From NCBI GenBank assembly GCA_947482805.1, contig CANKLK010000048.1, forward strand, positions 1 to 13,146: a DNA stretch of 13,146 nt, written 5' to 3'. The notes under the pieces are model-generated. The model saw nothing but the letters and a program-made list of their open reading frames with translations, did no database searches and had not been told where the DNA came from. A program made the position numbers and the translations under genes. Source of the DNA: Flavobacteriaceae bacterium (GTDB lineage: Bacteria > Bacteroidota > Bacteroidia > Flavobacteriales > Flavobacteriaceae). Each line of letters opens with the position of its first letter. Position 1 is the stretch's first letter. Positions 6,447 to 13,146 of this stretch are shown here, piece after piece.

Positions 6447-7349
6447 ATGTATAAAATAGTTAACCTTATACCTTTTGAAAATAAACAAAATTATTTTCTA
6501 GACTCACTAGATGATGTTAGTATACTAATAAAAACTCTTGAACGTCCTCAACAGTTGATTAATCAGCTGTATTCCATACAACAATATAAATTCAAAGGAC
6601 CTATTCTCATAGCAGATGACAGTAAAGTAACTTATGGTGATAAAATTATCTCTTTATTTCCTGACCTAAATATTACTTATATTGATTTGCCTTTTGATAC
6701 AGGTACTGCTGAAGGAAGGAATATTATGTTAGAAAAAACAAATACTCCTTTTTTTGTTTTGTGTGATGATGATTTTATTTTTGAGCCTAGAACAAGATTA
6801 CCTCTGATGCGTAAGATGTTGATTGAAAATAATCTTGATTTATTAGGCGGAGTATTTAGACAGTATAATTTAAAATCAAGAAAACAAAGATTAAAATTCA
6901 AAATTTCTAATTGGTTATTGAAGTTTAATATATTAATTCCTTCAACTGGAATATATGAATATTCAGCTAATTTTGAAATTGATAGTAAAGTTTGTCGCAT
7001 GCAAAGAATGACCTATCAAGACCCTTTTACACGTTGTGATATGACTCATAATTTTTTTATAGCTCGAACTGATAAAGTTAGGGCTTTTGGTGGTTGGAAT
7101 CCCATTTTAAAAGGAGGGGAACATCAAAACTTTTTCATCAGAGCTAAACTTAATGGTATAAAGACAGCAACCACACGACAATGTGGTGTAGTTCATGATA
7201 GATGGTCTCCAATGCCAGAATTTTATAATGAACTCCGTGAAAGAGGAACTGAATTTCAACGATTAGCTTTGAAAGAATTCAATATTGAAAGGGTTGAAGG
7301 ACTGGATAAAGTATTTGGAGAAAGATTTGGAGGCAAAAAAAATCATTAG
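6447..7349 (+). CDS. Glycosyltransferase, GT-A fold, resembling GT12 (GM2-synthase-like) / GT2
   Basis: 300 residues. A GT-A core starts at SILIKTLERP (25-34), with IADDS (55-59) in the nucleotide pocket and CDDDF (106-110) as the metal-binding DXD. Further landmarks are TRLPLM (116-121), LDLLGGVFR (130-138), NFFIARTDKVRAFGGW (202-217) and GGEHQNFF (223-230), the last probably carrying the catalytic base, and then VVHD (248-251). From memory this order closely follows animal beta-1,4-GalNAc transferases (GT12), which share DDDF, DLVGG, NFFLARTDKVR and a following AHxEFF. Bacterial relatives of that group are otherwise listed under GT2. It probably adds a hexose or HexNAc to the growing chain; donor and linkage are unproven. 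No signal peptide or membrane segment is seen. Confidence 0.8.
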   Translation: MYKIVNLIPFENKQNYFLDSLDDVSILIKTLERPQQLINQLYSIQQYKFKGPILIADDSKVTYGDKIISLFPDLNITYIDLPFDTGTAEGRNIMLEKTNTPFFVLCDDDFIFEPRTRLPLMRKMLIENNLDLLGGVFRQYNLKSRKQRLKFKISNWLLKFNILIPSTGIYEYSANFEIDSKVCRMQRMTYQDPFTRCDMTHNFFIARTDKVRAFGGWNPILKGGEHQNFFIRAKLNGIKTATTRQCGVVHDRWSPMPEFYNELRERGTEFQRLALKEFNIERVEGLDKVFGERFGGKKNH

Positions 7350-7398
7350 ATTAATTACTTTATAAATTATCTATTATGTTTTTAATTGATTTTAAGAT

Positions 7399-8469
7399 TT
7401 GGTATTAAATAAAAATAAAGATACAAAAGCAGTGAAAATTGATAATTTAACAAACAAAATCAAAAAAATATATTTAGATACTGAACTAAAAAAGAACTTT
7501 TTTGAGTTTTTAACCGATATAAAATATTTTAGTTTTAATGTAGCATTATGGAGATTATTATGTCATTTGCCAGTAGTGAAAGCAAAATTCCCTAAAATTT
7601 ATAATTGGTTTCATGGGAAATTTCAAGCTTCAATAAAGAAGTTTTTATTTCTAAAATGTAGAAATGTATTTGAAGAGTTTAATAGTAAGTCATTTAATGT
7701 TCAGAATGAAAATCTAAATGATGATAAAAACATATGGGTATTTTGGTGGCAAGGAAATGATAGCGCTCCACTTTTAGTTCAAAATTGTATAGAGAGTATT
7801 AAAATTAATAGTGGAGTTAAAAATGTTTATGTTTTATCAAAAGTAAATTTTAAAAATTATGTTAATATTCCAAATTATATAATTAATAAATTCGAAAAAG
7901 GTGAAATAGGACCTGCGCATTTTTCTGATATTTTGCGTATGGCATTATTATATCAAAAAGGGGGTATTTGGATTGATGCCACAGTTTATTGTTCAAAGAA
8001 AATTCCAGAAGACTATTTTGAATATACTTTATTCACATGTAGAAACACAAAAGAGGTCTCATATGATTATAATCATTTCAGTTGGACGCCATTCATTTTA
8101 GGGACGCCCAAAGACTCAAAAATAAGTAAACTTTTTTTAGATTGTTTACTAACATATTGGAAAGATCAAGAGAAAGCAATAGACTATCTTTTTCTTGATG
8201 TTATATTAGAAATAATATATGAAAATGTTCCTGTAGTCAAAATACAAATGGATAATTTAAGTTGTAATAATGAAAATGTTATGTCTTTATACAAAGAAAT
8301 GAAAAGTAATGAGCCATTTTCAAAAAATAGATTGATTAAATTACTAGATAATGAAACCGTTTTTTATAAATTAACATGGAAATCTAAGTTTAAGGAAGTC
8401 TCAAATGATGGACAAGTTACATTGTATAATTATTTTTTACATAATTTCAATCAATTTCATTTAAAGTAA
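7399..8469 (+). CDS. Capsular polysaccharide synthesis glycosyltransferase (Caps_synth / DXD-type), TTG start
   Basis: 356 residues from TTG at 7399. The core begins at NIWVFWWQG (111-119), then HFSDILRMALLYQKGGIW (174-191) and IDAT (192-195), followed by KKIPEDYF. This is the pattern of the Caps_synth and Gly_transf_sug families, where the GG-[IL]-[WY]-x-D block carries the DXD-like metal site. The N-terminal 100 residues are poorly conserved and lysine-rich. There is no ATG in frame before residue 181. The frame is closed upstream by TAA at 7393-7395, so the start must be TTG 7399, GTG 7432 or another rare codon. An out-of-frame ATG at 7376 opens a ten-codon frame ending at 7408. The coding DNA is very AT-rich. 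Confidence 0.78.
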   Translation: MVLNKNKDTKAVKIDNLTNKIKKIYLDTELKKNFFEFLTDIKYFSFNVALWRLLCHLPVVKAKFPKIYNWFHGKFQASIKKFLFLKCRNVFEEFNSKSFNVQNENLNDDKNIWVFWWQGNDSAPLLVQNCIESIKINSGVKNVYVLSKVNFKNYVNIPNYIINKFEKGEIGPAHFSDILRMALLYQKGGIWIDATVYCSKKIPEDYFEYTLFTCRNTKEVSYDYNHFSWTPFILGTPKDSKISKLFLDCLLTYWKDQEKAIDYLFLDVILEIIYENVPVVKIQMDNLSCNNENVMSLYKEMKSNEPFSKNRLIKLLDNETVFYKLTWKSKFKEVSNDGQVTLYNYFLHNFNQFHLK

Positions 8470-8512
8470 TTATTCAAAAAGCTACATAAAGTCTATAATT
8501 TAAATTAATATT

Positions 8513-9658
8513 TTGTCAAAAAAATATCCGTCTTTTTCCATAATTATTCCCTGTTATAATCAAGCTCATTTTCTGCATGATTGTTTAGAAAGTTTGGTAA
8601 ATCAAACCTATTCAAACTGGGAAGCTATTATTGTTAATGATGGTTCAACTGACAATACTAATGAAGTAGCAAAATCCTATTGTTTAAAAGATAATAGAAT
8701 AAGAATTATCCTAAAGGAAAATGGAGGCTTGTCTTCGGCTAGAAATAAAGGCATTGAAAATGCAAATGGTCATCGTTTCATTTTTTTAGACTCTGATGAT
8801 TTTTTATATGAAAAATGTTTAGAAAATATAGTTTCAATTATCCAAACGGTAGATGATAATTGTTTAATACAGTGTGGTTACAGTTACATAACTGAAGACA
8901 CGCAAAAAATATTATCAGACGTTAAGATTTATCCAAAAAAATCCCTTTATCCTGAAATATTAGAGGGGAATCTTGGACCATGTCATTCCATTTGTATTAG
9001 TAAAAAATTAGTTGAATCTATAGGTTTTTTTGATGAGTCTTTAAAAAGTGTTGAAGATTGGGATTTTTGGATGCGCGCTGTAAAAGCAGGTTGTACCATA
9101 GAAATTATATCAAATCCATTGGTTTACTACAGGTATTCAAAAAACAGTATGAGTCGAGACCCTTTTGTTTTATACAATGCTTTAAAAATTGTAATTTCAA
9201 GAGGCCCAAAAAAAGATAATAGAATAGTTATAGAAAGTTCTTTAAATAAGGATTACAGCTTTGATATAAATTCTGAATTGCAAAAAGTACTTATACGTTC
9301 ATTAGGTGTAGGTATTATGCAAGGTAAAATTCAAAAATGTTTAGAATTCTTCAAATTAGAAACATCAAAAGATTTAAGTCAACATACGTCTAAAGAATTT
9401 GAATTGATGTGTTCTTATTTAAGTTTTAGATATTGGTATAGTAAAACAGATATTGAAGAAGTTTTTAGGGTGTATTATCCCAATTTTGAACGTTTTTTTG
9501 ATGAAGCTGGTTATAGTAAAAGTTTCAAAAGAAAAGCACTTTATTATATTTTTAAACGACATCTATTCCATAGAAATATTAATAGTTATGGAAAGAATTT
9601 AGGCAGAATTTTTAATATTATGATTAGAAATTTCAGCGAAAAAATAGTTTTGTTATAA
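8513..9658 (+). CDS. Glycosyltransferase family 2 with long C-terminal extension, TTG start
   Basis: 381 residues. The GT2 domain starts almost at once: FSIIIPCYNQ (8-17), NQTYSNWEAIIVNDGSTD (30-47), NGGLSSARNKG (70-80), FLDSDD (91-96) as the metal-binding motif, and EDWDFWMR (181-188) with the probable catalytic acid. The start must lie close to 8513 because the first strand is at residue 8. The frame is closed by TAA at 8501-8503 and contains no ATG before the domain, so TTG is well supported. Residues about 230-381 are helical and of unknown role. It is an inverting cytoplasmic transferase for one sugar of the repeat. It shares the NQTY..W..IIV.DGSTDNT block with the GT2 at 10861. The next gene begins 2 bases after its stop. 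Confidence 0.88.
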   Translation: MSKKYPSFSIIIPCYNQAHFLHDCLESLVNQTYSNWEAIIVNDGSTDNTNEVAKSYCLKDNRIRIILKENGGLSSARNKGIENANGHRFIFLDSDDFLYEKCLENIVSIIQTVDDNCLIQCGYSYITEDTQKILSDVKIYPKKSLYPEILEGNLGPCHSICISKKLVESIGFFDESLKSVEDWDFWMRAVKAGCTIEIISNPLVYYRYSKNSMSRDPFVLYNALKIVISRGPKKDNRIVIESSLNKDYSFDINSELQKVLIRSLGVGIMQGKIQKCLEFFKLETSKDLSQHTSKEFELMCSYLSFRYWYSKTDIEEVFRVYYPNFERFFDEAGYSKSFKRKALYYIFKRHLFHRNINSYGKNLGRIFNIMIRNFSEKIVLL

Positions 9659-9660
9659 AG

Positions 9661-10851
9661 ATGGAGAGAATTTTATTTATAACAACTTCATCTAATTGGC
9701 CATTAACCGATGGTAAGCGCCAGCGCACTTGGTTTTTATTAGAAGCACTATCCAAGAAGTATATTGTTGATATTCTTTTAATAAGTTACCAAAAAGATAA
9801 AGACGAATTTAATATTTCAACCAGTTCGGTAAATGAATTGTTTTTTGTGAATATGTCTAATTTGGGATTATCTAAAATTAGTTTGCCAAACTTCCTACTT
9901 TCAAATAAACAAAGAATTCAAAAAAAAATATTTTTTGACGAGCTAAATGATTTTTTTTATAAATTATATAACAAGAATAAGTACACATTTCTATTTAGTC
10001 GTTATTTACAGCCTCTTTTATTTTTTAATATTCCGAAGGAAGTTAAAGTTATATGCGATGTAGATGATGTTTATTTTGAAACTCAACAGTCAAAAATTGG
10101 AAATGAAAAGAATTTTAAGAAAAAGTTAAAGCTTAAAATGTTGTATTATCTAGAGTTAAAAAAAATAAAAAGCATATTAAATCGAATTGATATTCCGATT
10201 ATAGTAAAGGAAACGGATAGTAAGTTTTATGGTTTGAATACTGCTTCTTGTTTGTCGAATCTTCCTTTTAGTTTTTTTATTAACAAACAAAATTTAGCTG
10301 AAGAAGATAACAAAAAAATATTAACAGATAAATTAATTTTTGGGTTTATTGGTAAATTAAGTTATGGTCCTAATTATTTGGGATTAATAGATTTTATTAA
10401 TTCTGTTTGGAATTCATTTGTTGAAAATAATTCACAAGTAAAATTATTAATTGCTGGTAGTGGTGAGATTCCTCAAAAATTGATAGAAGTAATAAACTCT
10501 TCAAAAAATATTGATTTAATGGGTTTTGTAGAAACACCTGAATTATTTTGGGATAAAATTTCTGTTTTAGTTGTGCCTGTAGCTGAAGGGGGTGGCTCTA
10601 ATATTAAAATAGCAGAAGCATTTATTCACGGAAAAAAAGTTATTGCTCATCCATTTGCCTCCAGAGGATATGATGGTTTTGTGGAGTCTGGTCATCTAAT
10701 TTTACCAAAAGATATCGATAGTTGGATTAAAGCAATATCTTCTTCTAGGATTTCAAGTTCAGAAGAAGTTGATCATTTAATACAAAAAGCAAAATTTTAT
10801 TTTGATTTAGACCAATGGAATGAAAAACTAAATAGTATTATATCTTCCTAA
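9661..10851 (+). CDS. GT-B glycosyltransferase, GT4-like
   Basis: 396 residues with the two-lobed GT-B layout. The N-lobe opens with ILFITTSSNWPLTDGKRQR (4-22), a glycine/arginine acceptor-side loop, and has ICDVDDVYFE (131-140). The C-lobe begins at LIFGFIGKLSYGPN (225-238), followed by KLLIAGSG (261-268), a hydrophobic VLVVPVAEGGGSNIKIAEA (302-320) and GKKVIAHP (324-331). The E-x7-E-like region and the GGGSNIKIAEA block match GT4 nucleotide-binding lobes, close to sugar transferases of exopolysaccharide systems. It is a cytosolic, probably retaining enzyme using a nucleotide sugar. It follows the GT2 gene after only 2 bases and precedes another GT2 by 9, so translation is likely coupled. 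Donor unknown. Confidence 0.88.
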   Translation: MERILFITTSSNWPLTDGKRQRTWFLLEALSKKYIVDILLISYQKDKDEFNISTSSVNELFFVNMSNLGLSKISLPNFLLSNKQRIQKKIFFDELNDFFYKLYNKNKYTFLFSRYLQPLLFFNIPKEVKVICDVDDVYFETQQSKIGNEKNFKKKLKLKMLYYLELKKIKSILNRIDIPIIVKETDSKFYGLNTASCLSNLPFSFFINKQNLAEEDNKKILTDKLIFGFIGKLSYGPNYLGLIDFINSVWNSFVENNSQVKLLIAGSGEIPQKLIEVINSSKNIDLMGFVETPELFWDKISVLVVPVAEGGGSNIKIAEAFIHGKKVIAHPFASRGYDGFVESGHLILPKDIDSWIKAISSSRISSSEEVDHLIQKAKFYFDLDQWNEKLNSIISS

Positions 10852-10860
10852 AAAGAAATC

Positions 10861-11721
10861 ATGATGCCTTATTTTACTATAATTATACCCTCATTTAATA
10901 GAGTTCATGTTATTGATCGTGCTATCCAATCTATTTTGAATCAAACCTATCCTGATTGGGAATTGATAATTGTTGATGATGGTTCTACTGATAATACAAA
11001 AGAAATTCTTACTCCAATATTAGCTGATAAAAGAATAAAATACATCTACCAGGATAATGCTGGAGTATGCGCTGCAAGGAACAATGGCGCTTTGAAGGCA
11101 ACAGGGGAACATTTAGTTTTTTTGGACAGTGATGACTCAGTTTTAGAAACATGGTTGGAGGATTTTTATACTTTAAAAGAGTATAAGCATGATATAATTT
11201 TTTGTAATATGAAAATCATCAAACCAGATAAAACTATTAAACTAGTTTCTTGTTTGGATCCCTATAACGATGGAAATTCTAAAGGTATTAGTATACCAGG
11301 CACTTGGTCTATCAGAAAAGATATTTTTATTGCTTCTGGCATGTATGATGAAAAAATTAAATATGGAGAAAATACTGAACTTAGATTGCGATTTAATGAA
11401 GAAATGTTAAAAATAGGTTTAATCGATAAATATAACTTTATTTATAATGAATCTTTAATTGGTGGAAGTAAAAATTTAAAAAACAAAATAGATTCTAATA
11501 TTTATATACTCTCAAAACACCCTAATTATTTTAAAAAATATCCTCACGCACTAAGGTTTTATTACCAAAATATTGCTGTTGCCTATTCAAAATTAGGCAT
11601 GTTTAATTGTGCTAGAAAATATTTTTGGTTGGCATATAAAGTTAATATAATGAAGATTGATACCTTTATAAGATTAGTAATTTCTTTTTTCCCAATGTTA
11701 GGAAAAAAAATTTGGAAATAA
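10861..11721 (+). CDS. Glycosyltransferase family 2 with TPR-like tail
   Basis: 286 residues. The GT2 domain shows FTIIIPSFNR (5-14), NQTYPDWELIIVDDGSTD (27-44), NAGVCAARNNG (66-76) and FLDSDD (87-92). The region IPGTWSIRKDIF and YGENTELRLRF supply the acceptor part; the usual ED pair is replaced by EN. After about 215 a helical tail, ALRFYYQNIAVAYSKLGMF, looks like one or two TPR-type hairpins and ends in a hydrophobic, basic stretch that may touch the inner membrane. Two ATG codons are adjacent (10861 and 10864), and either could be used. It probably adds one sugar of the repeat unit. Sequence kinship with the GT2 at 8513 is clear in the first 100 residues and fades after. Confidence 0.88.
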   Translation: MMPYFTIIIPSFNRVHVIDRAIQSILNQTYPDWELIIVDDGSTDNTKEILTPILADKRIKYIYQDNAGVCAARNNGALKATGEHLVFLDSDDSVLETWLEDFYTLKEYKHDIIFCNMKIIKPDKTIKLVSCLDPYNDGNSKGISIPGTWSIRKDIFIASGMYDEKIKYGENTELRLRFNEEMLKIGLIDKYNFIYNESLIGGSKNLKNKIDSNIYILSKHPNYFKKYPHALRFYYQNIAVAYSKLGMFNCARKYFWLAYKVNIMKIDTFIRLVISFFPMLGKKIWK

Positions 11722-11764
11722 ATTTTTAAATATAAAAAAATATAATTTTAAATTAACAATATAA

Positions 11765-12652
11765 ATGTTACAAAATATAGAGAATATAGCTGTAGTAATA
11801 GTTACTTTTAATAGAATAGAGGAACTAAAAAAAACCATAGCTGCTATACATGAACAGGGAATAGAATATACAAATATTTATGTAATAAATAATAATAGTC
11901 AAGATAAAACAAAAGAAGTTCTTGAATTTCATTATCCTGATGTAAAGACTATTCATTTACAAGCTAATATAGCTTCTGCAGGAGGATTTGCAAAAGGTAT
12001 GGAAATTGCCTATAACCAAGGGTATGATTGGATTTGGTTATTTAATGATGACTCAAGACCGGTAAAAGGAACTTTAGAGTCATTTATTAGTTATTTGAAT
12101 AATGATAAAGGATATGATATAGGGCTATTAAAAATTGCTAATAAAAACAATGAAAATAAGGCTGTTTTGCTTTACTGGGAAGGCGTTCGTAAACCTGTAT
12201 ATGTAGATATAAGCGATGAACTTATAAAAACTGATTTAATTACTTTTGATGGTTGTATAATTTCTAGAAAACTAATTGAAACGATTGGCTATTGCGATCC
12301 ACTTTATTTTATGGGCACCTATGAGTTTGATTATTGTTTAAAGGCAAAAGATGCTGGTTTTGGCATTTATACATTACCTAATGGATTAATAGAAGATGGA
12401 AAACTTGGAGGAGTAGATGGCACACCACCATGGCGTCAATATTATAATACTCGAAATCATCTTTGGTTAGCTATTGACAGAAAATCATTTAAAACTATTA
12501 GAGGTTGGTTTGTAAGAGAAATTAAGAATACTCATTCGATTCTTTTTTTTAGAGATAAAAAAATAGAGCGTTTAATTTTTAAAATACGTGCAATTAAAGA
12601 TGCGATTTTGAATAGAAGAGGAAAAATTTATGATCCTGAAGATTATAGTTAA
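11765..12652 (+). CDS. GT2 glycosyltransferase of the rhamnosyl/galactofuranosyl (GlfT-like) type
   Basis: 295 residues. Landmarks are VVIVTFNR (10-17), INNNSQDKT (41-49), NIASAGGFAKGMEIA (68-82) and WLFNDDSRP (91-99) with the metal-binding NDD. They continue with GTYEFDYCLKAKDAGF, probably the catalytic-base region, and WRQYYNTRN near the end. The N-x-G-GG-x-x-G segment and the late YYNTRN motif separate this group from the ordinary GT2s nearby. They are typical of COG1216-type enzymes that transfer rhamnose or galactofuranose. The donor sugar is therefore a guess from class. The basic C-terminal 40 residues may bind the membrane face. It lies 43 bases after the previous GT2 and 23 bases before the next gene, with no terminator. 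Confidence 0.87.
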   Translation: MLQNIENIAVVIVTFNRIEELKKTIAAIHEQGIEYTNIYVINNNSQDKTKEVLEFHYPDVKTIHLQANIASAGGFAKGMEIAYNQGYDWIWLFNDDSRPVKGTLESFISYLNNDKGYDIGLLKIANKNNENKAVLLYWEGVRKPVYVDISDELIKTDLITFDGCIISRKLIETIGYCDPLYFMGTYEFDYCLKAKDAGFGIYTLPNGLIEDGKLGGVDGTPPWRQYYNTRNHLWLAIDRKSFKTIRGWFVREIKNTHSILFFRDKKIERLIFKIRAIKDAILNRRGKIYDPEDYS

Positions 12653-12675
12653 ATTAGTCTATATTTATTTTTCTT

Positions 12676-13146
12676 ATGAGAATTCACTTTTTTCATCCAG
12701 ATATAGTTGGTCATTTAGACGAGACTAGTTTTAAGCCTGAAAACGGATTGGATCATTGGATATCTACAACTTATTTTAGACTAAATAAACATTTCAACAC
12801 TATTACAATTGGCAATAAAATACCAGAAAGAGGAATTATATTTTTTCACAAAAGATATTTTCCTAGCGGAATCAAACCATCTGATTTACAGTTTTTCATA
12901 TGTTTACAAGTTGATTCTGGGAGACATCGTTACTCTCAATATCACATAGTACACAATCCTTATCAAGCTAAACCTTATTATTTTCCAAAAATTTTATTTG
13001 ATTATTTATTTGGTTTTAGTAAGACAAAATATATTTGTGGCTGGGCACAATATAAATTAATTAAAAGAGATAAATCGAGGGAAAAAACTTTTAAAACAAT
13101 TTCATTTCATGGTAATATTAATAATATTCCAGAAGAAATACTTTCA
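12676..13146 (+). CDS. Putative GT-B-like glycosyltransferase (partial, runs off the window)
   Basis: The frame opens with ATG at 12676 and has no stop in the 157 codons up to the window edge. Visible blocks are MRIHFFHPD, then GIIFFHKRYFPSG (53-65), FICLQVDSGRH (74-84), HIVHNPYQ (90-97) and TISFHGNINNIPEEI (141-155). A strand-rich N-lobe with IC-x-x-x-D and HIVxNP, followed by an I-x-F-x-G-x-x-x-N-x-P opening of a second lobe, fits GT-B-like proteins seen in polysaccharide loci. The catalytic C-lobe is missing, so the assignment rests on pattern and position in the operon. It begins 23 bases after the preceding GT2. Confidence 0.6.
   Translation, partial: MRIHFFHPDIVGHLDETSFKPENGLDHWISTTYFRLNKHFNTITIGNKIPERGIIFFHKRYFPSGIKPSDLQFFICLQVDSGRHRYSQYHIVHNPYQAKPYYFPKILFDYLFGFSKTKYICGWAQYKLIKRDKSREKTFKTISFHGNINNIPEEILS

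Noticed and set aside
6677..7000. Minus-strand 107-codon frame opposite the GT12-like gene
   Set aside because: It overlaps the DDDF and DLLGG core of a well-supported gene and shows no motif of its own.
1..13146. CRISPR arrays, tRNA or rRNA genes, insertion sequences, toxin or defence modules
   Set aside because: No spaced repeats, cloverleaf-like sequences, transposase motifs or defence domains were seen on either strand; the content is explained by a polysaccharide locus.

Overview
The window looks like a low-GC member of the Bacteroidota, most likely family Flavobacteriaceae and possibly Flavobacterium. Four things support this. The first gene fragment ends in a type IX secretion (Por) sorting tail. 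The intergenic DNA is very AT-rich and has no Shine-Dalgarno motifs. The one clear promoter has the Bacteroidota form TTTG-N19-TAnnTTTG. The surface-polysaccharide locus opens with a NusG-like UpxY-type antiterminator. The assignment comes from reading alone, with no database search.

Layout. Bases 1-164 are the end of an unrelated T9SS-secreted protein, closed by a strong hairpin terminator (about 182-217). A promoter (281-311), embedded in two related inverted repeats, starts a two-gene control module: a winged-helix regulator with a degenerate nucleotidyltransferase-like half (335-838), then the UpxY/NusG-like protein (853-1311). A 107-base leader follows, holding one GC-rich islet (GGGCGAAGCCG, 1359-1369). 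After it comes a continuous plus-strand run of twelve polysaccharide genes that leaves the window unfinished: a methyltransferase, a glycosyltransferase-like protein of uncertain family, the ABC exporter Wzm/Wzt, a TylF-type methyltransferase, a hexapeptide acyltransferase, and then seven certain or probable glycosyltransferases. These seven are a GT12/GT2-like enzyme, a Caps_synth/DXD enzyme, a GT2, a GT4-like GT-B, a second GT2, a GlfT/rhamnosyl-type GT2, and a partial GT-B-like gene cut by the window edge.

How the genes fit together. The regulator and UpxY would control initiation and processive transcription of a long operon. The glycosyltransferases would build a heteropolysaccharide (O-antigen or capsule-like) in the cytoplasm on a lipid carrier. 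The methyltransferases and acyltransferase would decorate or cap it. Wzm/Wzt would export the finished chain, with the Wzt C-terminal domain possibly recognising its end. No initiating sugar-phosphate transferase, Wzx/Wzy pair, sugar-nucleotide synthesis gene or ligase is visible here, so those must lie downstream or elsewhere.

The conserved frame (regulators, Wzm, ATPase half of Wzt) is visibly less AT-rich than the decorating genes. This fits a fixed chassis carrying exchangeable cargo. I see no CRISPR array, tRNA, rRNA, insertion sequence or defence system.
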